Part shown: positions 49,908-58,381 of the stretch, piece after piece
Layout: each line of letters opens with the position of its first letter
How positions within the stretch are numbered: the stretch's first letter is position 1
Assembly: GCF_040529335.1 (NCBI RefSeq)
Contig: NZ_CP159534.1
Span: forward strand, 1,736,001 to 1,800,000
From: Streptomyces sp. HUAS MG91
GTDB lineage: Bacteria > Actinomycetota > Actinomycetes > Streptomycetales > Streptomycetaceae
Reading direction: 5' to 3'
Length of the DNA: 64,000 bases
Translations under genes and position numbers: made by a program
The notes under the pieces: generated by a model
Databases searched by the model: none
Seen by the model: only the letters and a program-made list of their open reading frames with translations
What the model was told of the DNA's origin: nothing

Positions 49908-51158
49908 ATGCCGGGCGTGACGAACGACCGCCCTGTCGACGACGCCGCCACCGCCGCCGTCGGCACCGACGCCGACGCCCCCGCGCTCGCGGACCTGATG
50001 CCGTGGTCCGTGGCACCGCTGCGCCTGGGCCGCGGCTGGCCCGTCGCGCCGGACGCGGCGTCCCTGAAGGCCCGTTGGGAGACCTTCGTCAACAGCGACC
50101 TCCCGCGCCGCGAGGCGCTGCTGGAGGTGACGCGCGGCCGTACGCTGCACACCGCCGCCGCCCAGCTCCCCGGCGTCCGCGCCGGCACCGAGCCGCTCGC
50201 ACACGCCTCGGGACCGTGCCCGGAGCCGGTGCGCGTGCTGCACGGCCCGTTCGACGAGCAGTGGCTGATCCCCGACCAGCGCCTCATCGACGCGGCCCGG
50301 CCCGAGTTGTGGCGGGTCGCGGACGAGCGGCAGCTGTACCTGGTGGAGCAGGGGTACGTGCCCGACGCCGGCGGCCCCGCCGTGCTGGCCTGCGCCGTCC
50401 TGCCCGAGGGCCGCTCCCCCGCGGGCCGCCCCGGCCGCATCCGCCCCCTCTACCGCCGGCCGGGCGCGACGGAGCCGAACATCGCGCCGGGGCTGCTCCA
50501 GCACCTGTCCGGCACCTACGACCACGAGGTCACCGCCGCCGACCTGTTCGCCTGGATCCTGGCCGTGGCCGGGCGCGGCGCCGACCGGACGTGCCGGGTG
50601 CCGCTGCCCGAGGACCCGGACGTGTGGCGGCGCGGCGTCGACCTCGGCCGCCGGATCCTGTGGCTGGAGCGGCGCGGCACCGGCGCCGAACGCCCCAAGC
50701 TGCCGGGCGGCAGACGCCCGTACGTCCGCGCGCCGCTGCCCGACCGGCCCACCGAACTCCACTACGACCGCGAGGAGGAGGCCCTCCTGGTCGGCGACGG
50801 TCGCATCTCGCCGGTCCCTGCCGCGTCCTGGGACTTCCAGGTGAGCGGGGTGCGCGTCCTGGAGCAGTGGTTCGCCCGCCGCACGGCCCCGGCGGAGCCG
50901 GGCACCCTGGCGGCGGTCCGCCCGAAGACCTGGCCCCAGCCCTGGACGTCGGAACTCCTGGAGCTGATCACCGTCCTCGCCCTGCTGTCCGAACTGATCC
51001 CGGAACAGAAGGAGTTGACGGCGAGCATCGGCGACCGGATCACCCCGGCCGAGCTGACCCGCGCCCACGTCCTCCCGGTCCCGGACACCGCCCATCGCCC
51101 GGCCTCGGTCCTGGACCACCAGGAGGAGGGCCCCGGCGGCCAGTTCGCGATCCTGTAG
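49908..51158 (+). CDS. Orphan type-ISP-like restriction/modification specificity protein
   Basis: This 416-residue protein resembles the C-terminal specificity domain of type ISP restriction-modification enzymes, a class annotated in many Streptomyces as a stand-alone protein. Markers are HGPFDEQWLIPDQRLIDAAR, PELWRVADERQLYLVEQG, PGLLQHLSGTYDHEVTAADL and VSGVRVLEQWFARR. No methyltransferase (NPPY) or helicase motif is present in it or nearby, so it cannot be a complete system. It may serve another DNA-binding role. GGGGGG lies seven bases before ATG 49908. Assignment is from recognised sequence pattern, not a search. Confidence 0.65.
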   Translation: MPGVTNDRPVDDAATAAVGTDADAPALADLMPWSVAPLRLGRGWPVAPDAASLKARWETFVNSDLPRREALLEVTRGRTLHTAAAQLPGVRAGTEPLAHASGPCPEPVRVLHGPFDEQWLIPDQRLIDAARPELWRVADERQLYLVEQGYVPDAGGPAVLACAVLPEGRSPAGRPGRIRPLYRRPGATEPNIAPGLLQHLSGTYDHEVTAADLFAWILAVAGRGADRTCRVPLPEDPDVWRRGVDLGRRILWLERRGTGAERPKLPGGRRPYVRAPLPDRPTELHYDREEEALLVGDGRISPVPAASWDFQVSGVRVLEQWFARRTAPAEPGTLAAVRPKTWPQPWTSELLELITVLALLSELIPEQKELTASIGDRITPAELTRAHVLPVPDTAHRPASVLDHQEEGPGGQFAIL

Positions 51159-51244
51159 CGGGCGCGGCCCGCTTCAGGGGTCATCGACGCGATCAGGGCC
51201 AAGATCGCCTGTGCGCGGAGCCTCCGCGCCGGTTGCCCGTCGGT

Positions 51245-51484
51245 TCAGCGCCGCTCGTCCGGCATCGCGTCCCCCCACGCCCGTCGCCGAGCGGTCGCCG
51301 CGCAGACCACCATCAGGATCGCCAGCAGGACCTGCCACAGGGCACGCATCGGTTGCCCCGTGGCCAGCGATACGACTGCCAGGCCGAGGCCGACGAGAGC
51401 CAGCACGGGGCAGACCCACATGAGGAACCGGTCCACAGAGCGAACCGCCGCCCGGCCCTCGGCAGGAATCACACGTCTTCGCAT
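51245..51484 (-). CDS. Small two-helix membrane protein
   Basis: This 79-residue protein starts at ATG 51484 and has two hydrophobic helices (VDRFLMWVCPVLALVGLGLA and ALWQVLLAILMVVCAATA), with Arg-rich ends. I recognise no family. The longer frame to 51637 reads into Arg-rich, unconvincing sequence. It may simply be a lineage-specific membrane peptide. Confidence 0.5.
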   Translation of the reverse strand: MRRRVIPAEGRAAVRSVDRFLMWVCPVLALVGLGLAVVSLATGQPMRALWQVLLAILMVVCAATARRRAWGDAMPDERR

Positions 51485-51647
51485 AGAGGTCGACTGCCCC
51501 GGCGGCCACGGGCCATGTCCAGCATCGCCGTACCGGCCGATCCGGACGCGCACCGCCGGTCCCCGGCGTCGACTCCACCACGAGAGGTCACGCGCGGGAC
51601 CGTCCCCGACCTCGCCATCCTCGGCCCGCAGAGACACCGGAACACGG

Positions 51648-51684
51648 AAGAGGGCCGCCCACGAACCTGGGACGGGGCCCTCTT
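51648..51684. terminator. Terminator after small secreted protein gene
   Basis: AAGAGGGCC (51648-51656) and GGCCCTCTT (51676-51684) form a perfect 9-bp stem, 56 bases beyond the stop of the minus-strand gene ending at 51740. Confidence 0.65.
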
Positions 51685-51739
51685 GCCCCTGCCTCGGGTA
51701 CGCCTTGCACCTGACTCATCGGCGTCAGTCGCGTGCGCC

Positions 51740-52117
51740 TTATTCGGTGCAGAGGTTGAGAGAACCGTGGTTGGTGCCGATCAGGTGGTCGTCGAAGACG
51801 TAGCCCATTCTGTCGGTCTTCGCGGAGCGGCCGTAGATCCATATGTTGCCGTACTTGTTGTGCGTGAAGCACCAGGCGTAGAAGATGGCGCCGTCATCCA
51901 GAGTCTCCACGGTTCGGCACTCCCCGAAGGGGTACTCCTTGATCGGCGCCGAGGGGTCGATCACTCTCTCGATCGCGCTCGAGTTGTTCCGCACCGACCA
52001 GATCCCGCCGCAGTTGCTCGCCGCACTCGCGGGGGTCGTTCCCACACCGGCGCTCATCCCGAAGGTGAGGGCCGCCGTCACGGCGAGCAGTGACGGTATG
52101 GACTTCTTGATCTTCAT
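51740..52117 (-). CDS. Small secreted protein, SH3-like
   Basis: This 125-residue protein has a clear signal peptide (MKIKKSIPSLLAVTAALTFG, cleavage near ASAASN about 33) and a compact mature domain with four Cys (NCGGIW, GECRTVE, YAWCFTHNKYG, LNLCTE), probably forming two disulfides. The pattern GNIWIYGRSAKTDRMGYVFD resembles bacterial SH3-like folds. Function is unknown. AAGGGAAAC lies immediately before ATG 52117, the strongest translation signal in this stretch. Confidence 0.72.
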   Translation of the reverse strand: MKIKKSIPSLLAVTAALTFGMSAGVGTTPASAASNCGGIWSVRNNSSAIERVIDPSAPIKEYPFGECRTVETLDDGAIFYAWCFTHNKYGNIWIYGRSAKTDRMGYVFDDHLIGTNHGSLNLCTE

Positions 52118-52628
52118 GTTTCCCTTACCAGGACTTTTGATCATGTACACGTCGGCCGACAGTAGAGCACAACCGTGTTGAGCAGGCAAGGAGTTGAGGG
52201 CGCGTGCGAGGAAGCCCAGGAGTGCGCGAGGCCGAGGGTCCGCACGCGCTCATCGCGATGACGCGGCACCGCTGGTCCAGCACCCCACGGGTGAACGGCG
52301 GCCCAGCAGCCGCCCTCGTGGACGCCACGCCGTCAGCGCCGCCAGGGGCGGGGAACGCGAGGCGAGTGCAGGCGTACCGGCGGTTGACGATCAGACGCCA
52401 CCCGGGCCCCTGGAAGTCGCTCCGTCAACATCCCTGAACGACGCAGGCTTTACGGGAGTACCCGGCGAAACGCGCCAGGCACGGAAAAGCCCCGGGCCCG
52501 CACCCGACTCCCCCGCCGGGGCGCCCGCCGCATGCCGTGGGGATGACGGTCGCGGAGATGCGCAGCGGTACGCCGTACGGCGCGGAGGTCGGATACGGGC
52601 CCGGGGCCCTTGCTGGACGGGCGGCCTG
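52118..52628. other. Gene-free 511-base region
   Basis: I find no convincing ORF here; open frames are Arg/Pro/Ser-rich with poor codon bias. Bases near 52130-52190 are A/T-rich and probably hold the promoter of the secreted protein gene. The remainder has no repeat or strong hairpin that I can see. Confidence 0.5.
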
Positions 52629-52901
52629 CTAGTGGCCGCCGAACAGCGAGCGACGCAGTCGCCGCAGTGGTGCGAAGAGCGAGACCCGCCGCACCCGCGC
52701 ACGGCTCGTGCTGCGCTCGTCGTGCGCGGTGTCACGCGCGGTCAGCTCACGCATCAGCGTCGTCGCCTCGACCGTCTCGCGCTGCGGGACGGCGGGGCCG
52801 CCGAGCACCGAGAGATGGCGGTCGAGCCGCGAACTGGTCGCGCTGCTCCCGCAGGTGATCGCAGGCACGCGAGGCCTGCTGCGCACTGTTATCTGTTCCA
52901 T
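52629..52901 (-). CDS. Conserved small hypothetical protein
   Basis: This 90-residue, strongly basic protein has no signal or membrane segment (MEQITVRSRPRVPAITCGSS; ending VSLFAPLRRLRRSLFGGH). GGGGAG lies six bases before ATG 52901, which I prefer over the frame start at 52967. The amphipathic Arg-rich tail might contact membrane or nucleic acid, but this is conjecture. It is divergent from the kinase gene. Confidence 0.55.
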   Translation of the reverse strand: MEQITVRSRPRVPAITCGSSATSSRLDRHLSVLGGPAVPQRETVEATTLMRELTARDTAHDERSTSRARVRRVSLFAPLRRLRRSLFGGH

Positions 52902-53460
52902 GTCACTCCCCACCCGTACGAGGGCACTCAGCCCGGGCAGGTTAACCCTATCGCCCCATCGGGACACTCGTGTATCCCGGTCGCAGGATTCACCTCCCTC
53001 TTAAGGAGGTTGACGCCGCCGCGCCGGTTACTCTCCGAATCCAACTGAATTCAGGGCGAGTTGGACAAGATGGGCGCCAGACGGACGTTTCGAGCCGCTG
53101 TCCGGATCGGCCGTAACCGACAGTGAGGATGCGCTCGCCGTCAAGCCGGTGGCCGGATACGGCGTGTCGGAGCCGCCGCGGGGCAGTACTCCCAGGGAAC
53201 GCGGGGGTGCGGAGGCGCCGGGAGCGTCACCCGGCCGGCGGTCCCGGCCGCGGGGCGGGTGGGCCCGTGACGGTGATCACGGCGCGGCGGGAACGTGGGC
53301 GATCTCACGCGCCCCGGCCCGCCGGGCGCGAGGGCGGCGGGCGCCTGTGCCGTTCTGACCCTCGGGTGCGGATTGGTGCCCAAGGGGGCCGCATCAGCCC
53401 TCGGTTGAGCTACTTTTGTTCAGACTTGTCGTGTTGTCGTGGCGAGTGGGGGCGGCGCCC
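52902..53460. other. Gene-free 559-base region before kinase gene
   Basis: This divergent region holds a CCTCC...GGAGG inverted repeat near 52992-53009 and a perfect CTGAATTCAG palindrome at 53045-53054. A TTGACG hexamer at 53010-53015 has no well-spaced -10. Two promoters must lie here, but I cannot place them confidently. Confidence 0.45.
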
Positions 53461-55095
53461 GTGAGCACAGGGCCGGGGAGTGGCGGAAGCAGCGGGCGGG
53501 TCGTCGCGGGCCGGTACCGGCTGCTCGACCCGATCGGCGAGGGCGGCATGGGCACCGTGTGGCGGGCCCATGACGACGTGCTCGGGCGCGAGGTGGCCGT
53601 GAAGGAGGTGCGGGCACCCGCGGGTCTGCCGACGGCGGACCGGAGCCGGATGTACCAGCGCCTGGAGCGGGAGGCCTGGGCCGCGGCGCGGATCTCGCAC
53701 CGCAATGTGATCACGCTGTACGACGTGGCGACGGACGACGAACGCCCGTGGATCGTGATGGAGTTGGTGCGCGGCGTGTCGCTCGCCGACCAGCTCGACG
53801 CCGAGGGCCCGATGCCTCCGCAGCGCGCGGCGCACATCGGCGCCGAGGTCCTCACCGCACTGCGCGCCGCGCACGAGGCGGGGGTGCTGCACCGCGACGT
53901 GAAGCCGGGGAACGTCCTGCTGTCGAACGACGGCCGGGTCGTCCTCACCGACTTCGGGATCGCCATGGTGGAGGGGACGCAGGCCATCACCATGACCGGC
54001 GAGGTGATCGGCTCGCCCGAATTCCTCGCGCCCGAGCGGGCCCTGGGGCGCACGCCGGGTCCCGAGTCGGATCTGTGGTCGCTGGGCGTGCTGCTGTACG
54101 CGGCCGTCGAGGGCCATTCGCCGTTCCGGCAGAACACCCCGCTGAGCACGCTGCGCGCCGTCGTCGACGAGGAGCTGCCGGAGCCGCGCCGCGCGGGCCC
54201 GCTGGCGCCCGTCATCGAGGGGCTGCTGCGCAAGGATCCGGCCGAGCGGACCGGCGCGGCGGAGGCCGAGCGGGATCTGCGGATCGTCGGTGCGGGCGGC
54301 ACGCTGCGCGCGGACCGGGTGCAGGCGTCGCCGATGCCGTCGATGCCGACGGTGACCACACGGCAGCCGTCCGCCGCGCCCACGCCGCCGCTGCCCCTGC
54401 CCGTGGCGGGCACCGCGTCGGCCGTCCCGGTGGACACCGGCGAGCGCGGGGCCCGCCGTACCTCGCTCGCGCTGATGGCCGGCCTCGTGCTCCTGCTGCT
54501 GATACTCGGCGGACTGACGTACGTACTGCTCGACCGGAGCGGCGGGGGCGGCGGCCACGACGACGGTTCGTCGGCCGGCGGCTCCGGCGGCGGCACCACG
54601 GGCGGCGGTGGTCCCAGCGCGTCCGAGTCGGAGTCGGAGTCGCACGGCGGCGGCACCTCGCCGTCCGGCGACGGCGGCGGGAGCGGGAGCGGCGGTCACA
54701 CGGCCACGCCCGCCCAGTCCGTGCGGGTCAGCGTCTCGGCGGTCCGCGGCAGTTACTCGGGGGCCTGCCCCCCGCCGGGCTCGGCCGCTCCGGCCTTCGC
54801 GGCGACGATCACCGTGGGGCGTACGCCGGCCAAGGTCGAGTACCGGTGGGTGACGAAGAACGGCGAGCCGTCGGACCCGGGCTGGAAGACCCTGAGCCTC
54901 GGCTCGGGCGACGCGAGGAGCAGCACGGTGAACACGACGCAGACGCGGTACGAGACGGGCGGCACGCTGCACGACGCGATCGGTGTGGAGGTGCGGAGCC
55001 CGGTCGCGGCGAAGTCCAATTACGTCGCCTACGCGGTGACGTGCGAGGTGGTGACCCCCTCCACGGGAGCCACCACCGGTTCGCCCAGCCCGTGA
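53461..55095 (+). CDS. Membrane Hanks-type Ser/Thr protein kinase
   Basis: This protein of about 544 residues has a complete kinase domain: glycine loop GEGGMG (about 26-31), VK lysine about 48, catalytic HRDVKPGN, DFGIAM, GSPEFLAPERA and WSLGVLLYAAVEG. A Pro/Thr-rich juxtamembrane linker and one membrane helix (LALMAGLVLLLLILGGLTYV, about 340-360) follow. A Gly/Ser-rich extracellular linker (about 365-415, with alternating Ser-Glu) leads to a small beta-rich domain with two Cys (GACPP, VTCEVV). It probably senses an outside cue. Start GTG 53461; a GTG at 53446 is possible. Its stop lies in a terminator stem. Confidence 0.92.
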   Translation: MSTGPGSGGSSGRVVAGRYRLLDPIGEGGMGTVWRAHDDVLGREVAVKEVRAPAGLPTADRSRMYQRLEREAWAAARISHRNVITLYDVATDDERPWIVMELVRGVSLADQLDAEGPMPPQRAAHIGAEVLTALRAAHEAGVLHRDVKPGNVLLSNDGRVVLTDFGIAMVEGTQAITMTGEVIGSPEFLAPERALGRTPGPESDLWSLGVLLYAAVEGHSPFRQNTPLSTLRAVVDEELPEPRRAGPLAPVIEGLLRKDPAERTGAAEAERDLRIVGAGGTLRADRVQASPMPSMPTVTTRQPSAAPTPPLPLPVAGTASAVPVDTGERGARRTSLALMAGLVLLLLILGGLTYVLLDRSGGGGGHDDGSSAGGSGGGTTGGGGPSASESESESHGGGTSPSGDGGGSGSGGHTATPAQSVRVSVSAVRGSYSGACPPPGSAAPAFAATITVGRTPAKVEYRWVTKNGEPSDPGWKTLSLGSGDARSSTVNTTQTRYETGGTLHDAIGVEVRSPVAAKSNYVAYAVTCEVVTPSTGATTGSPSP

Positions 55096-55110
55096 GCCGT
55101 CGCTCACGGG
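55089..55110. terminator. Bidirectional terminator between kinase and lipase genes
   Basis: CCCGTGAGC and GCTCACGGG form a perfect 9-bp stem with a CGTC loop; the kinase TGA stop (55093-55095) is inside the left arm. The lipase gene ends seven bases further on the other strand. Confidence 0.85.
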
Positions 55111-55117
55111 ATACGGC

Positions 55118-55915
55118 TCAGGCGTTGGACGTGAACACGGGCAGATAGCCGCCGGACTGACCGGCCGCCGTCGGGTGGTACGACTCGCCGATGTTGGTCC
55201 AGTTGACGCTGTGCAGCCAGGAGTCGCCGGAGCAGATCTCGTGCCCGGTGAACGCCGACCGCACGTCGCCGAAGGTGAAGCCGTGGTCGGCGACGCGCTT
55301 GGCGATGGTGGTGTTGAGGAGGTCGGAGGCGCTGTTGATGGCGGACCGCTCGTTCTCGGACAGGCCCGCGATGCAGCTGCCGCTCAGCTTGTAGAAGCGG
55401 GGATAGCCGATGACCACGACGTGGGCGGCCGGTGCCTTGGCGCGGATCGCGTCGTAGACCTTGTCGAGGTTGGCGGGCAGCGTCGAGGTGACGTACGCGC
55501 GCGCCGTGTTGATGCGGTTCAGGCACGTTGCCTCGGACTGCAGGACGCAGGTGGTCATGACGTCGGCGAAGCCCGCGTCGTTGCCTCCGATGCTGATGGA
55601 GACGAGGCCGGTGCCGGTGCCGAGCGGGGCGAGCTGGCCGGAGATGACATCACCCGTACGGGCACCCGAGCACGCGGTGAACTTGAAGCTGGAGGGTGAG
55701 TGGGCGGCCGCCCACAGGGCCGGATAGGCCTTCGTGGAGCGCTTGCAGTCGCCGCTCTCGCTGGTGTAGCTGCCGGAGCCGACTCCCGAGGAGTAGGAGT
55801 CGCCGAGCGCCACATAGCCGGTGGCGGCGGCCTGCGCGTTCGTCGCCCCGGTGAGGGCGAGGCCGGCCGCGAAGAGGAACGACGTCATGAATGCCGTAAG
55901 TCGGAAACGTCTCAT
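55118..55915 (-). CDS. Secreted SGNH-family lipase/esterase
   Basis: This 265-residue protein has a signal peptide (FMTSFLFAAGLALTGATNAQ, cleavage near AQAAA about 30) and the SGNH blocks in order: I GDSYSSG, II Gly in GARTGD, III GGNDAGF, and V with the Asp/His pair in DSWLHSVNWTNIGESYHPTA. Six Cys can form three disulfides, as in Streptomyces extracellular lipases. AGGGAGG lies a few bases before ATG 55915, preferred over the ATG at 55963. It is divergent from the subtilisin gene, so two exoenzyme promoters share the gap. Confidence 0.93.
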   Translation of the reverse strand: MRRFRLTAFMTSFLFAAGLALTGATNAQAAATGYVALGDSYSSGVGSGSYTSESGDCKRSTKAYPALWAAAHSPSSFKFTACSGARTGDVISGQLAPLGTGTGLVSISIGGNDAGFADVMTTCVLQSEATCLNRINTARAYVTSTLPANLDKVYDAIRAKAPAAHVVVIGYPRFYKLSGSCIAGLSENERSAINSASDLLNTTIAKRVADHGFTFGDVRSAFTGHEICSGDSWLHSVNWTNIGESYHPTAAGQSGGYLPVFTSNA

Positions 55916-56020
55916 GGAACCTCCCTTAGCAGGATTTCTGCCACATCTGTGGTAGCACGCCACAGAGTTACCGGGAAGTACTCCTGACGGACATTCACCG
56001 GCCGTTCAATTGCAGGTACA

Positions 56021-56042
56021 TGTCAGGGTTATGACATACCCT
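56021..56042. promoter_or_regulatory. Overlapping inverted repeats in exoenzyme promoter
   Basis: TGTCA-N6-TGACA (56021-56036) overlaps AGGGT-N8-ACCCT (56025-56042) in the gap between the divergent lipase and subtilisin genes. It is a possible regulator site. Confidence 0.45.
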
Positions 56043-56201
56043 CAGATCGCTTGAGCTACGCCCGTAGACGGCCGCAGTCTGCTGAACGGGCCCGGACGGA
56101 ACACCCGACTCCGACGGCCCGTGCGCGCCACCCAGCGCGCACCCCCCACTGACGCGTGCCCTCCACCGGCACGCGCCGCCTATGAGGAGGACTCCCTCGT
56201 T

Positions 56202-57416
56202 ATGGCACTCTCCAAAGCACTGGTGACCGCGGCCGCCTCGACCGCGGCGGCCGTCGGCCTGCTCGGTTCGCTCACCGCCCTGCCCGCCCAGGCCGCCCCG
56301 GCCACCGGCACGGTCCTCGCGGCGAACTCCGCCGAGGCGGTCGACGGCAGCTACATCGTCACGCTCAAGAAGCCCGCACAGAGCCCGGCGGGCCTCACGG
56401 CCGCGTCCGCGGACGGCAGGAGCCTGATATCCGAGCACGGCGGCGCCGTGCAGAAGACCTTCCGCAGCGCGCTCAACGGCTATGCGGTGAAGGGTCTTTC
56501 GGCCACCGAGGCCGCGAGACTCGCGGCCGATCCGGCCGTGGCGTCCGTCGAGCGGAACCAGCGGGTGCACGTGGACGCCACCCAGACCGGCGCCCCCTGG
56601 GGCCTGGACCGCATCGACCAGTCGGCCCTGCCGCTCTCCGGCACGTACACCTACCCGGACTCGGCGGGCGGCGGGGTGACGGCGTACGTCATCGACACCG
56701 GCGTACGGATCACGCACTCCCAGATCAGCGGCCGCGCCTCGAACGGTTACGACGCCGTCGACAACGACAACGTCGCGCAGGACGGCAACGGCCACGGCAC
56801 CCATGTGGCCACCACCATCGCGGGCACCACCTACGGCGTCGCCAAGAAGGCGAAGATCGTGGCGGTGCGCGTGCTCGACAACAACGGATCGGGCACGACC
56901 GCGGGCGTCATCGCCGGCATCGACTGGGTCACGAAGAACCACAGCGGCCCGTCGGTCGCCAACCTGTCGCTGGGCGGCGGCACCAGCACCGCGCTGGACA
57001 CGGCGGTGCGCAACTCCATCTCCAGCGGCGTCACGTACGCGATCGCGGCCGGCAACTCCGGTGCGAACGCGTCCACCTCGTCGCCCGCCCGGGTCACCGA
57101 GGCCCTCACCGTCGGCGCCACGAGCAACACCGACGCGAAGGCCAGCTGGTCCAACTACGGTTCCGTGCTGGACCTGTTCGCGCCGGGCGTGTCGATCACG
57201 GCGGGCTGGAACACCAGCGACACCGCGACCAACACCATCTCCGGCACCTCGATGGCCACGCCGCACGTCGCGGGCGCGGCCGCGGTCTATCTGGCGGGCC
57301 ACACCTCCGCCACGCCCGCCCAGGTCGCCTCGGCACTGGTGAACGGGGCCACCCCGGGGGTCGTCACGAGCCCCGGCACCGGCTCGCCGAACAAGCTGCT
57401 GAAGATCGTCCAGTAA
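56202..57416 (+). CDS. Secreted subtilisin-family serine protease
   Basis: This 404-residue preproprotease has a signal peptide (about 1-32, ALPAQAAP), an inhibitor-I9 propeptide (about 48-122; SYIVTLKK, GYAVKGLSATEAARLAADPA) and a mature S8 domain. The triad is intact: Asp165 (YVIDTGV), His198 (GHGTHVA) and Ser350 (SGTSMATPH), with oxyanion Asn285 (AAGNSG). AGGAGG lies ten bases before ATG 56202. It is a typical Streptomyces extracellular alkaline protease, followed by an 11-bp-stem terminator. Confidence 0.95.
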   Translation: MALSKALVTAAASTAAAVGLLGSLTALPAQAAPATGTVLAANSAEAVDGSYIVTLKKPAQSPAGLTAASADGRSLISEHGGAVQKTFRSALNGYAVKGLSATEAARLAADPAVASVERNQRVHVDATQTGAPWGLDRIDQSALPLSGTYTYPDSAGGGVTAYVIDTGVRITHSQISGRASNGYDAVDNDNVAQDGNGHGTHVATTIAGTTYGVAKKAKIVAVRVLDNNGSGTTAGVIAGIDWVTKNHSGPSVANLSLGGGTSTALDTAVRNSISSGVTYAIAAGNSGANASTSSPARVTEALTVGATSNTDAKASWSNYGSVLDLFAPGVSITAGWNTSDTATNTISGTSMATPHVAGAAAVYLAGHTSATPAQVASALVNGATPGVVTSPGTGSPNKLLKIVQ

Positions 57417-57464
57417 CGGCCTGACGACGGACTGACTGCTCGTCAATTCACTTACAGGCCAACC

Positions 57465-57501
57465 AAGTTCCCCGGGGGCATCGACCGCCTCCGGGGAACT
57501 T
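57465..57501. terminator. Terminator after subtilisin gene
   Basis: AAGTTCCCCGG (57465-57475) and CCGGGGAACTT (57491-57501) form a perfect 11-bp stem with a 15-base loop, about 50 bases after the stop. Confidence 0.85.
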
Positions 57502-57599
57502 CTCGTGACCCTCCCGCGCCCCCGGCGCTCCTTGACTCCGCCCCCGCCGCTACGCCACATTGAAGTCCGGCATCCGGCGCTTCAGGGGGCAAGTCGCCC

Positions 57600-57986
57600 A
57601 TGCAGACCACAAGAACAACGGCGGACCGTCCGCGGGGCAGGGACACGCTGCACCTGCTCGCGGGGGCGGGAGCCGTCGCCGCGGGTGCGGGGCTGGTGCT
57701 CGCGCTCACGCACTCCGGCTCACCACTGCGCGGGCCGCTCACGCTCTTCTTCCTGCTGGCCGCACCCGGCGCCGCGTTCGCCGCGGCCCTGCGCGGCCTC
57801 GACCCGGGGGCACGCCTGCTGGTCTCGGCCGCGGGCGCGGTCTGCGTCGTGATGCTGGTCGCCCAGGGCATGCTCGCCACGCACCACTGGTCGGCCGACG
57901 GCGGAGTGGTCGCGGTGGGCGTCCTGACCATGGGCGCCTTCCTCCTCCAGCTCGCCGTCCGCACCCGGAGCCGCAAAGTCCACTAA
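57600..57986 (+). CDS. Small integral membrane protein of unknown function
   Basis: This 128-residue protein has four hydrophobic segments (LLAGAGAVAAGAGLVLALTH, PLTLFFLLAAPGAAFAAALR, LLVSAAGAVCVVMLVAQGML, VGVLTMGAFLLQLAV) and short polar ends. No family is recognised. A GGGGG stretch lies about ten bases before ATG 57600. It stands just upstream of the polysaccharide operon and may belong to it functionally, but a long untranslated gap separates them. Confidence 0.65.
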   Translation: MQTTRTTADRPRGRDTLHLLAGAGAVAAGAGLVLALTHSGSPLRGPLTLFFLLAAPGAAFAAALRGLDPGARLLVSAAGAVCVVMLVAQGMLATHHWSADGGVVAVGVLTMGAFLLQLAVRTRSRKVH

Positions 57987-58045
57987 TAGGGCACTCATTC
58001 AATTACCGGACAGAACCGCAAAAATGTGAGTGCTTGTTTCAGGTC

Positions 58046-58075
58046 TTGCCATACGGTCTCAATCATCAATACCGT
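58046..58075 (+). promoter_or_regulatory. Promoter candidate of polysaccharide operon
   Basis: TTGCCA (58046-58051) and TACCGT (58070-58075) are separated by 18 bases in an A/T-rich stretch, about 307 bases upstream of the first glycosyltransferase start. Confidence 0.45.
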
Positions 58076-58333
58076 CGTACATCCACCCGCATCGGTCCAT
58101 CACGTGCTGCGATCCAGGGGAGGGCTCACGATCGCGACGGGGCCGGCGCGGGGCGCGGTAGGGGGGTGCCGTGCTCGGTGATTCGCTTGTTCCTGAGTGG
58201 TGGGTCGTCGAGTCGCGTGCCGCGCGACCGGTCCAATCAACCGGTGTTCACTGCCAGCTCACCCGGCCCGTACGGAGAATCGCTCCGGCCTGGCCGTAGG
58301 TGAGAACCCCCCTTTCGAACCGGACACACAGCC

Positions 58334-58358
58334 GGACCGCCCGAGGGGCGGGCGGTCC
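58334..58358 (+). promoter_or_regulatory. Leader hairpin before glycosyltransferase gene
   Basis: GGACCGCCC (58334-58342) and GGGCGGTCC (58350-58358) form a perfect 9-bp stem with a 7-base loop, just upstream of the GAGGGA ribosome-binding site of the gene starting at 58382. It could act as an attenuator or translational control element. Confidence 0.55.
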
Positions 58359-58381
58359 ACCGGACGAGAGGGACCAGACTC

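Larger units (their letters stand above)
57987..58381 (+). other. Promoter and long leader of polysaccharide operon
   Basis: This 395-base gene-free region contains an exact GCACTCA/TGAGTGC inverted repeat (57991-57997 and 58027-58033), a promoter candidate at 58046-58075 and a GC hairpin at 58334-58358. If that promoter is used, the transcript has about a 300-base untranslated leader, long enough for a riboswitch or attenuator. Confidence 0.5.

Noticed and set aside
49908..51158. Complete type ISP restriction-modification system
   Set aside because: No NPPY methylase, DEAH/helicase or nuclease motif is found in this protein or in its neighbours; only a specificity-like region is present.
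52194..53048. 284-codon plus-strand frame around 52.2-53.0 kb
   Set aside because: Composition is Arg/Ala/Pro-rich without domain or conserved start, and it is antisense to the better-supported 90-residue gene at 52629-52901.
58110..58330. Confident ydaO (c-di-AMP) riboswitch call in the polysaccharide leader
   Set aside because: The length and position are suitable, but I could not match the conserved motif elements by eye; left as an open check rather than a feature.
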